A program made the translations under genes and the position numbers. The notes under the pieces were generated by a model. The model did no database searches. It saw only the letters and a list, made by a program, of their open reading frames with translations, and was not told the DNA's origin. 64,000 bases of DNA. Source: Ornithinimicrobium avium (GTDB lineage: Bacteria > Actinomycetota > Actinomycetes > Actinomycetales > Dermatophilaceae). How positions within the stretch are numbered: position 1 is the stretch's first letter; each line of letters starts with the position of its first letter. Shown here piece after piece: positions 58,024 to 64,000 of the stretch. Where the stretch lies: assembly GCF_003351765.1 (NCBI RefSeq), contig NZ_CP031229.1, forward strand, positions 3,348,001-3,412,000, read 5' to 3'.

Positions 58024-58119
58024 TGGACGTGAGGCCCGTTGCTGGCTAGTCTGCCAAAGGTAAAGAAAGGGTAAGGATCTCGTCAGGCGCCGCGGTGAGT
58101 CGGCGTCACGGGTCCTTGC
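58024..58119 (+). promoter_or_regulatory. Promoter and structured leader of the exopolysaccharide gene
   Basis: TGGACG (58024-58029) and TAGTCT (58047-58052) are 17 bp apart. Downstream comes an A-rich tract with GGTAAAG and GGTAAGG (58059-58076), then a 9-bp helix with two G-U pairs (58071-58079 with 58111-58119) enclosing a 6-bp hairpin (58087-58092 with 58101-58106). The translation start (TTG 58133) follows. Confidence 0.5.
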
Positions 58120-58132
58120 AGATGGGAGCCCT

Positions 58133-59686
58133 TTGACCGCATCGGTTGAGGTCTCGCGCGAGCCGCAGGGGGCTCCCCGGGACCTGGAAGTCATGAGAGC
58201 GGCGCGTCCTGCGCCGCTCTTCGTCGTGCCCGAGTCCCTCTCGCCGACGCGCAGGCACGCGCCTGGCCGAGCGCGGCGCTACCTCGTCGGCTACCTGCGC
58301 GCGGTGCGTCTCACCGACCTTCTCGTCGTCACCGTCGCGGCCCTCGGCGCACAGGTGGCCCGCTTCGGCCTCGAGGGGAGCCACCTGCAGAGCGGCTTCG
58401 GCGAGATCGACTACGTGGCCGTCTCGGCGGCCCTCGCCCTGGGCTGGATGCTGGCCCTGCACCTCCAGGACGCCTACGACGGGCGCCTCGTGGGCCACGG
58501 CGTGCAGGAGTACAAGCAGGTCTTCCAGGCCTCCACCTGGCTCTTCGCCATCCTGGCGATCGTCGCCTTCGCCTTCAAGCTCGACTTCGCGCGCGGCTAC
58601 GTCCTCGTCGCCTTCCCGGTCGGCACCTTCCTGCTGCTGCTCGGGCGCTGGGTGGCGCGCCGCTGGCTGGTCACCCAGCGCAGGCACGGCGAGCTCTCCG
58701 ACCGGGTCATCCTCGTCGGCGACCGCGAGCACGTCGCCAGCCTGGTCGTCGCGCTCGCCCGCACCCCTGACGCCGGATACAACGTCCTGGGCGCCTGCGT
58801 GGACAACGCCGCCGCCGGCAAGGTCGCCGGCGTCCCCGTGCTCGGGCCGGAGTCCGACGTCCTCGTGCGCGCCGTGGAGCTCCAGGTCGACGTCGTCGCG
58901 GTCTCCTCCTCGGCCGGGCTGGGCCAGCAGGGCCTGCGCCGCCTGGGCTGGGCGCTGGAAGGGACCGACATCGACCTCGTCGTGGCGCCCGGCATCATGG
59001 ACGTCGCCGGGCCGCGGGTGCTGACCCGCCCCGTCCAGGGGCTGCCGCTGATCCACGTCGAGGCGCCCGTCTTCGCCGGCCCGCAGCTGGTGGCCAAGAA
59101 CGTCCTGGACCGGCTCGGCGCGGTGCTCGCCCTGGTGGTGCTCTCGCCGGTCCTCCTCGCGGTCGCGGTCGCGGTGCGGCTCGAGGACGACGGCCCGGTG
59201 GTCTTCCGCCAGGAGCGCGTCGGTCGCGACGGCCGGACCTTCTCGATGTACAAGTTCCGCAGCATGGTCCCCGACGCAGAGTCCCGGCTGCCGCAGCTGG
59301 CCACCGCCAACGACGCCGCCGGCCCCTTGTTCAAGATGCGCACGGACCCGCGGGTGACGCGGACCGGGGCCTTCATCCGCAAGTACTCCCTCGACGAGCT
59401 GCCCCAGCTGGTCAACGTCCTGCGCGGCGAGATGAGCATGATCGGGCCCAGGCCGCCCCTGCCCCGCGAGGTCGCCGAGTACGAGGCCTCCACCCGGCGC
59501 CGGCTGCTGGTCCGGCCCGGACTGACCGGCCTGTGGCAGATCAACGGCCGCAGCGACCTGTCCTGGGACGAGGCGGTCCGCCTGGACCTCTACTACGTCG
59601 AGAACTGGACGCCGGTCCTGGACCTGATGATCCTGTGGCGCACAGTGCAGGTGGTGCTCCGACCGGAGTCCAACGGGGCCTACTGA
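58133..59686 (+). CDS. Exopolysaccharide polyprenyl glycosylphosphotransferase
   Basis: A 517-residue membrane phosphosugar transferase that starts lipid-linked repeat-unit synthesis. Residues about 45-190 hold four to five helices, about 190-300 a Rossmann-like CoA_binding_3 domain (VILVGDREHVASLV), and about 320-517 the bacterial sugar transferase domain after one more helix, with MYKFRSMVPDAES, SLDELPQLVNVLRGEMSMIGPRPP and PGLTGLWQINGRS. TTG 58133 with GGGAG 5 nt upstream is the start. The preceding tyrosine phosphatase suits a Wzy-type pathway; other EPS genes are outside this window. Confidence 0.9.
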   Translation: MTASVEVSREPQGAPRDLEVMRAARPAPLFVVPESLSPTRRHAPGRARRYLVGYLRAVRLTDLLVVTVAALGAQVARFGLEGSHLQSGFGEIDYVAVSAALALGWMLALHLQDAYDGRLVGHGVQEYKQVFQASTWLFAILAIVAFAFKLDFARGYVLVAFPVGTFLLLLGRWVARRWLVTQRRHGELSDRVILVGDREHVASLVVALARTPDAGYNVLGACVDNAAAGKVAGVPVLGPESDVLVRAVELQVDVVAVSSSAGLGQQGLRRLGWALEGTDIDLVVAPGIMDVAGPRVLTRPVQGLPLIHVEAPVFAGPQLVAKNVLDRLGAVLALVVLSPVLLAVAVAVRLEDDGPVVFRQERVGRDGRTFSMYKFRSMVPDAESRLPQLATANDAAGPLFKMRTDPRVTRTGAFIRKYSLDELPQLVNVLRGEMSMIGPRPPLPREVAEYEASTRRRLLVRPGLTGLWQINGRSDLSWDEAVRLDLYYVENWTPVLDLMILWRTVQVVLRPESNGAY

Positions 59687-59752
59687 CCTGCTCGCCGGCC
59701 AGGCAGGACACCCGGAGGAGCACCGGTCCGACGACGGCCCGCGCGGCGCGGC

Positions 59753-59758
59753 TATCGT
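59753..59758 (+). promoter_or_regulatory. -10 box for a leaderless pheA mRNA
   Basis: TATCGT is 7 nt before GTG 59766 with no ribosome site, and it supports GTG 59766 over an in-frame GTG at 59757. Confidence 0.45.
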
Positions 59759-59765
59759 GCCCAGG

Positions 59766-60725
59766 GTGACGCGCATCGCCTACCTGGGGCCGGCCGGGAC
59801 CTTCACCGAGCAGGCGACCCGCCGATGGGCTGTGGAGAGAGGTGCCGACCTCCCGACCGGCACGGGGCCGGACGCGCAGCCCGAGCCGAGCGTGCCGGCA
59901 GCGGTCGAGGCGCTCCGTTCCGGGCGCGCCGACGCCGCCGTCGTCCCGTTCGAGAACTCCGTGGAGGGCTCGGTCCCGGCGACCCTGCAGGCCCTGCTGC
60001 AGGTCGGCGACGACGTCCGGATCGTCGGCGAGGTGCTCGTCGAGGTGCAGTTCTCCCTCCTCGTGCGCCCCGGTCGGGCCGACGAGCCGGTCCGCACGGT
60101 GGCCTCGCACCCGCACGCCTTCGCCCAGACCAGGGACTGGCTCGACGCGCGGCTGCCCGGTGCCCGCCAGGTGCCGGAGAGCTCCACGGCGGCCGCGGCG
60201 CAGGCCGTGGCCGAGGGCCGCTACGACGCCGCCGTCGCCGCTCCCGGGGCGGCCGAGGCCTACGGCCTGACCGCGGCGGCCAGGCACATCGCCGACCGCG
60301 AGGGCGCGGTGACCCGCTTCGTCGTCCTGCGCAGCGGCGCCGCCGCGCCCCCTGCCACGGGCAGCGACCGGACCACCCTGGTGGCGCTCATCTGGCAGAA
60401 CCGCCCGGGCGCACTGCTCGAGCTGCTCGAGCAGTTCGCCACGCGCGGGATCGACCTGAGCCGCCTGGAGTCGCGTCCGACGGGCGAGGGGCTGGGGGAG
60501 TACTGTTTCTGGATCGACGCGGACGCCCACCTGAGCGAGCCGCGGATGCGTGAGGCGCTCATCGGCCTGCGGCGCACCTGCCGGGACGTGCGCTTCTTCG
60601 GTTCCTACCCGCGCGCGGACGGGCGCGCCAGCGTCGTGCCGGCGCACGCGGGGGCGGACACCTACGCCGAGGCGCTGCGGTGGGTGAACACCCTGGACCG
60701 CGGGCCCGCGGACGCTGCGGGGTGA
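59766..60725 (+). CDS. pheA: Prephenate dehydratase
   Basis: A 319-residue monofunctional prephenate dehydratase converting prephenate to phenylpyruvate. The catalytic domain starts RIAYLGPAGTFTEQA and contains VPFENSVEGSVPATL; the ACT domain (about 205-285) has RPGALLELLEQFATRGIDLSRLESRP, the phenylalanine-binding ESRP motif. The tail ends after the FFGSYPRA segment. It is convergent with the SGNH-like gene, 13 bp away. Confidence 0.93.
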   Translation: MTRIAYLGPAGTFTEQATRRWAVERGADLPTGTGPDAQPEPSVPAAVEALRSGRADAAVVPFENSVEGSVPATLQALLQVGDDVRIVGEVLVEVQFSLLVRPGRADEPVRTVASHPHAFAQTRDWLDARLPGARQVPESSTAAAAQAVAEGRYDAAVAAPGAAEAYGLTAAARHIADREGAVTRFVVLRSGAAAPPATGSDRTTLVALIWQNRPGALLELLEQFATRGIDLSRLESRPTGEGLGEYCFWIDADAHLSEPRMREALIGLRRTCRDVRFFGSYPRADGRASVVPAHAGADTYAEALRWVNTLDRGPADAAG

Positions 60726-60738
60726 ACGGCCGGGCCGG

Positions 60739-61407
60739 TCAGGACTCGAGCTGCAGCCAGTCCTGCCAGCCGCCGTTGAGCACGAGCCAGGCGACCAGTC
60801 CGTAGCCGGCCTGCCCCGGGTGCACCGTGTCCCCGGCCGCGAGGTCGGACTGCCACTGGTCGTGCCCCTGCAGGGCGCTGAAGCAGTCGACGAACGTCAC
60901 CCCGCGGCGCGCGCACACGTCGGACTGGGCCTCGGCCAGCACCTGCAGGCGGGCGTTGACCTCGGAGTCGAGCGTCGGCGTGGGGCCGACCACGAAGGTG
61001 CCGACCCCCGTGGAGCTGGCCTCGTCGAGCACGTTGGCCAGGTTGAGCCGCGACCGGGCGGTGGTGACGCCCTGCTGCACGTCCTCGGCGCCGACGCCCA
61101 CGACCAGCCGGCGCTCGTTGCGGCCCTCCCAGCGCGGGGGGCACTCGGTGCGCCAGCGGTTCATCACGTCCGCCGAGCTGCTGCCGCGCACCCCGAGGTT
61201 GTAGGAGGTGAGGTCGGCCTCCTCCAGCGCCGTACGCCCGACGACGCGGCTCACCCAGCCCAGCGCCCTGGGGTCGCCGTAGCCGGCGACGAAACCGTCA
61301 CCCACGAAGCACAGCCCGATGTCCCGCGGTCCCTCGGTCACCTGGAAGTGGGCGCTCGGCGTGTATTCGATGTCGGTCGTGGTCCCCGTCGTCGCGTCCG
61401 TGCTCAC
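60739..61407 (-). CDS. SGNH/GDSL-hydrolase-like protein with altered active site
   Basis: A 222-residue protein with the GDSL/SGNH fold. Block I reads CFVGDGFVAGYGD, so the catalytic Ser of GDS is Gly (residue 38). The block III position reads GVGAEDV, without the usual Asn. Block V DTVHPGQ keeps Asp and His. The first about 25 residues are Thr-rich and unconserved. GTG 61407 is the probable start. The loss of Ser and Asn suggests a non-hydrolytic or differently acting member. Confidence 0.72.
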   Translation of the reverse strand: MSTDATTGTTTDIEYTPSAHFQVTEGPRDIGLCFVGDGFVAGYGDPRALGWVSRVVGRTALEEADLTSYNLGVRGSSSADVMNRWRTECPPRWEGRNERRLVVGVGAEDVQQGVTTARSRLNLANVLDEASSTGVGTFVVGPTPTLDSEVNARLQVLAEAQSDVCARRGVTFVDCFSALQGHDQWQSDLAAGDTVHPGQAGYGLVAWLVLNGGWQDWLQLES

Positions 61408-61420
61408 GGCATGCCTCTCA

Positions 61421-61594
61421 TCAGTCGTCGTCGTCCTCGCGGGCGAGCCAGGTGGCCAGCCGGTCCACCGGCACCTCGAACTCCGGGTGCAGGTCCACGA
61501 AGGTGCGCAGCTGCTCGGCCAGCCACTCGAGCGTGACCTCGTCCTGGCCACGGCGGGTGGCGAGCTCCTCGATGCCGCGGTCGGTGAAGTACAC
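61421..61594 (-). CDS. DUF6104 family small protein
   Basis: A 57-residue acidic protein starting VYFTDRGIEELATRRG and ending LATWLAREDDDD, matching the small DUF6104 proteins of Streptomyces and relatives. It is probably a helical, soluble protein. GTG 61594 lies exactly 6 nt after TAACCT (61601-61606, reverse), so it appears leaderless. The SGNH-like gene starts 13 bp beyond its stop, so both may be co-transcribed. No function is known. Confidence 0.8.
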   Translation of the reverse strand: MYFTDRGIEELATRRGQDEVTLEWLAEQLRTFVDLHPEFEVPVDRLATWLAREDDDD

Positions 61595-61642
61595 ACCTGC
61601 AGGTTAACCGCAGACCGTGCCCGTGCCGCTCAGGCGGCGCCG

Positions 61643-62737
61643 TCAGGACGCGCGCCCACCGGGGGTGATGCGCTCCTCGGAGCCGCTGCCCGCAGCCCGG
61701 TCGGTCGGCGGGTTGAGCGTGCGGTGCCAGGACTGGGTGGTGTACCTCGTACGCCAGCCCATGGACAGGTAGAGACCGTCGGCGCCGGTCGGAGAGTCCG
61801 CGTCGACCTCCAGTCCGACGGACGCCCGCCCGCGGGCCGCGGCGTCGGCGATCACGGTGCGCAGCAGGCCCTTGGCCACCCCACGGCCGCGGGCCAGACG
61901 GTGGACTCCGATGTACTCGACGTAGGAGGAGTCGGGCTGCGCGACACCGTCGTCGCTCACGGGCATGGTGACGGTGACGGCGACCAGCGCGCCGGCGGGC
62001 TGACCGTCCACCGTCGCCAACCACCAGTGGTCCCACCGGTGACCCGGGTCCTCGCGCAACCGACCGAGGAACTCCTCGAAGGTCTCACGGTAGGAGTTGA
62101 AGTGGTCGGCGAAGGAGTGCTCCAGGACGTCGTGGACGGCGTGGAGGTCTGCCTCGTCGGGCATGCCGACGCCGTCGTCGCGCCGGACCCGGCGGATCTC
62201 CACCCCCTGGCGCAGCGGCGGATGCTCCAGGTCCGAGGCCGGGTCCACCGGCCGGACCATCTGCCACCAGTTCCGGGTGTGCTCGTAGCCGGCCGCGGCC
62301 AGCCAGCGCTGCTGGCGCGGGTCGTCAGCGTACGCGCCCGAGTCCAGCTGGGTCTGCGCCATGCCCCGCCGCCTGAGCACCTCGCGCCCGAGGTCCTGGG
62401 CGCGGGCGAAGCCGTAGAGGGCCAGCGGGTCGGCCTGGGCGTCCGGCAGGTCGGGGTCGACGGTCACGCCGACGAGGACGCGGCCGGCCGCCCGGTCGTG
62501 GCAGTTGATCCAGGCGCGCAGCACCCCGTCGCGGTCGCGCACCGTCTCGTGCAGGTGGGTGGTCGCGCCGCGCCCGGTCACCTCGGCGGCGACGGTCTCG
62601 CTGTCCGCGCCGGGCCAGCCGCGGGCCTCCCTCTCGTGCCTGCGCAGCAGGCGGGCGAGGTCCCCGAGGTCGTCGGGCCCCGGCGTGTATGCGGTGTGCC
62701 CGGGGGGCAGGACGGGTCCGGCTGCGTCGACGCTCAT
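61643..62737 (-). CDS. Tandem GNAT family N-acetyltransferase
   Basis: A protein of about 364 residues with two GNAT domains, like MshD and Eis-type enzymes. The C-terminal domain has VEYIGVHRLARGRGVAKGLL, the acetyl-CoA loop, followed by GLEVDADSPTGADGLYLSMGW. The N-terminal domain is more divergent. ATG 62737 is chosen; ATG 62746 just upstream is in frame and has GGAAG closer. Mycothiol synthase is one possibility given Mca in the window, but the substrate cannot be fixed by eye. Confidence 0.8.
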   Translation of the reverse strand: MSVDAAGPVLPPGHTAYTPGPDDLGDLARLLRRHEREARGWPGADSETVAAEVTGRGATTHLHETVRDRDGVLRAWINCHDRAAGRVLVGVTVDPDLPDAQADPLALYGFARAQDLGREVLRRRGMAQTQLDSGAYADDPRQQRWLAAAGYEHTRNWWQMVRPVDPASDLEHPPLRQGVEIRRVRRDDGVGMPDEADLHAVHDVLEHSFADHFNSYRETFEEFLGRLREDPGHRWDHWWLATVDGQPAGALVAVTVTMPVSDDGVAQPDSSYVEYIGVHRLARGRGVAKGLLRTVIADAAARGRASVGLEVDADSPTGADGLYLSMGWRTRYTTQSWHRTLNPPTDRAAGSGSEERITPGGRAS

Positions 62738-62746
62738 GCGGGACAT

Positions 62747-63059
62747 TCTTCCAAACGTCCTCATAAGGTCACTTCCACAGGTTCCTCGCCCCGCTGTACC
62801 TGCCACGGGGACCAATCTCCCGACGTCCTGGACCGGAGCCACAGCTCGCCGTGGCATTCCAGGACGTCGACCTCGATCATTCACGGTGACGGTGTGAGGC
62901 CGTGACGCTGCAGCGGCGGCCGGGCGTAGGTCGCTGAGGGGCCGTAGGCGTGCGGGGGCGGCCGGTCCGCTCGGGGTGGGCGCCGGGTTCCACGGGCCGG
63001 GTCTGCTGGGTGGTGGCTGGACGGGGGCAGGACCTGCCAGCGCGCGCTCGAGGTCCGCG
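62747..63059. other. 313-bp intergenic boundary region
   Basis: The interval between the divergent GNAT and permease genes holds a 12-bp inverted repeat (62821-62869) and, just downstream, sequence with more mixed codon composition than the rest. A minus-strand frame across 63000-63080 reads like the start of a helical protein (VTARLDEKAIADLERALAG) but then becomes Pro-rich and unconserved, so I treat it as a relic or chance. I see no complete gene. Confidence 0.4.
62821..62869. repeat. 12-bp inverted repeat with inner hairpin
   Basis: CGACGTCCTGGA (62821-62832) is exactly complementary to 62858-62869. The 25-nt interior contains GCCAC/GTGGC (62837-62841 with 62851-62855), so the whole 49 nt folds as a hairpin. 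It sits upstream of both neighbouring divergent genes, which is unusual for a terminator. Confidence 0.6.
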
Positions 63060-64000
63060 ATGGCCTTCTCGTCTAGGCGCGCGGTCACCGAGTCCGTGGC
63101 CGAGGCGCGGGCACACCCCGTGACCACAACGCTGCTCCTCCTGGTCTCCTTGGCCATGACGGCCGCAACGTTGCTCACGGTCGGTCGCTCGGCGGCAGCC
63201 GAGCGTGACATCCTCGACGGTCTTGACGCGGAGGGGACTCGCCTCATCACCGTCCTCGCCCTCGACGAGAGCCCGGGCATCCCGCCTCGGCAGCTGGGGA
63301 CCATCGGTGAACTCCCGCAGGTCGAGTGGGTCCTTGGGTTGGGTCCGGCGGAGGACGTGCGCTCCGGACCGACGGGTGAGCGTGTCAACGTCTGCGCCCG
63401 GGTGCTCGTGAGCGACCTGCCACCCCTGGTGACCATCGAGGTCGGCCGGGCGCCCTCCCCGGGAGAGGCCGTCACGAGCGTCCCCGCGCAGCGCACGCTA
63501 CGGCTGCAGCACCTGCGCGGTGGCTCACGGTGAACAGCCACCCATGTGCGGTCGTCGGCTCCTTCACCGCCGGCGGGGTGATCTCCGACCTGGACCGACT
63601 CGTCCTCACCGGTAGCTCGGACCATCCACCTCACGCGACGCTCGTCTACGTGCTGGCGCGCGACGCGCAGCATGTCCCCCTCGTCGTCGAACACGTCAGG
63701 ATGCTCGTCGGCGGCGATCCGGATCTCCTCTCGATCCGCACCTCCGATGCACTGTTGTCGGCCAACGAGGTGATCAGCGGTCAGGTAGGGGCCTTCTCCC
63801 GGCAGATCGCGGTCGGCGTGGTGGCCCTCGGTCTCCTCCTGGCGCTGCTGACGGTGAGCCTGGCCCTGGCGAGCCGTCGGGCGGACATGGGTCGCCGTCA
63901 GGCACTCGGGTCCTCCCGCTCCGCTCTGGTCGCGCTCGTCATGATGACCGTGACCATCCCCACGCTCGCCGGAGCCGTGCTGGGCACAGTCGTGGGTGTG
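63060..64000 (+). pseudogene. FtsX/MacB-type ABC permease, frameshifted and cut by the window end
   Basis: The first frame (63060-63533) encodes an N-terminal region with one transmembrane helix (TTTLLLLVSLAMTAATLLT) and an extracytoplasmic domain (GTRLITVLALDESPGI), ending at TGA 63531. The next frame, open from about 63515 to the window end, continues naturally (LTVNSHPCAVVGSFTAGGVISDL), followed by two helices around VGVVALGLLLALLTVSLALASRRADMGRRQALGSS, the FtsX signature. One base seems missing near 63520. Codons such as GTA, GCA and AGG are commoner than elsewhere. Error or real decay cannot be decided. Confidence 0.65.

Overview
The window is a gene-dense, very GC-rich chromosomal segment (I estimate above 70% G+C by eye) of an actinobacterium. 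Evidence includes mycothiol conjugate amidase (Mca), DUF501, DUF4307, DUF6104, a CC-terminal 'cory-CC-star' protein, many GTG starts, stop/start overlaps (ATGA, GTGA, TGATG), and a greA / DUF4307 / mca / small membrane protein / hemolysin III / short prenyl transferase block that matches the Rv1080c-Rv1086 order of Mycobacterium. The set fits Micrococcales, perhaps an Intrasporangiaceae/Ornithinimicrobiaceae relative; that placement is inference. I see no prophage, IS transposase, CRISPR array or rRNA.

Layout. 0-3 kb: ftsB-like, DUF501, Ppx/GppA and family-5 uracil-DNA glycosylase genes in one overlapping operon, then an odd tRNA with a UAA anticodon. 3-6.2 kb: CstA, cory-CC-star protein and ArsA-type ATPase. 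6.2-10.2 kb (minus): eukaryotic-type UGPase and a frameshifted secreted M14 peptidase. 10.3-13.3 kb: a three-gene operon of N-formylglutamate amidohydrolase-like, QEGLA/MATCAP-like metalloprotease and ATP-grasp ligase. 13.4-18.3 kb: Bax-inhibitor-1 protein, AraC regulator with divergent VOC protein, DUF808 protein, thiolase. 18.4-23.2 kb (minus): a complete head-to-head olefin pathway, oleA, a fused oleBC, oleD. 23.3-28.5 kb: lipoprotein, msrA, a glutamate-mutase-L-like ATPase, ilvA, greA. 28.6-32.1 kb: the mca/trhA/prenyltransferase block. 32.1-36.2 kb: an amino-acid ABC transporter and PIN-PhoH. 36.3-43.6 kb: secreted transglycosylase behind a structured leader, DUF1206, coaA, glmS, acpS, nnr, VOC protein. 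43.6-55.7 kb: leucine genes (leuA with leader peptide and attenuator-like RNA, leuCD, leuB), interrupted by a second M14 peptidase, a DUF559 gene bracketed by related palindromes, and a GT4/VTT/GT4 operon. 55.7-62.7 kb: alr, tsaE, tyrosine phosphatase, exopolysaccharide phosphosugar transferase, pheA, SGNH-like protein, DUF6104, tandem GNAT. 62.75 kb to the end: a region of less GC-biased codon use with a frameshifted FtsX/MacB-type permease.

The genes serve cell-wall and precursor supply (glmS, alr, UGPase, prenyltransferase, transglycosylase), CoA and acyl-carrier activation (coaA, acpS), amino-acid synthesis (leu, ilvA, pheA), thiol and redox housekeeping (mca, msrA) and hydrocarbon synthesis (ole). 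The signals I rank highest for follow-up are not ordinary genes: a 9-mer GTATGCCGT found at least 14 times regardless of strand, frame or coding status; a tRNA with a UAA anticodon but a class-I short variable loop whose predicted transcription start is its own first base; -10 boxes placed 6-8 nt before many start codons (leaderless mRNAs); the amidohydrolase/metalloprotease/ATP-grasp operon; structured leaders before the transglycosylase and leuA; and the DUF559 gene with its flanking palindromes.
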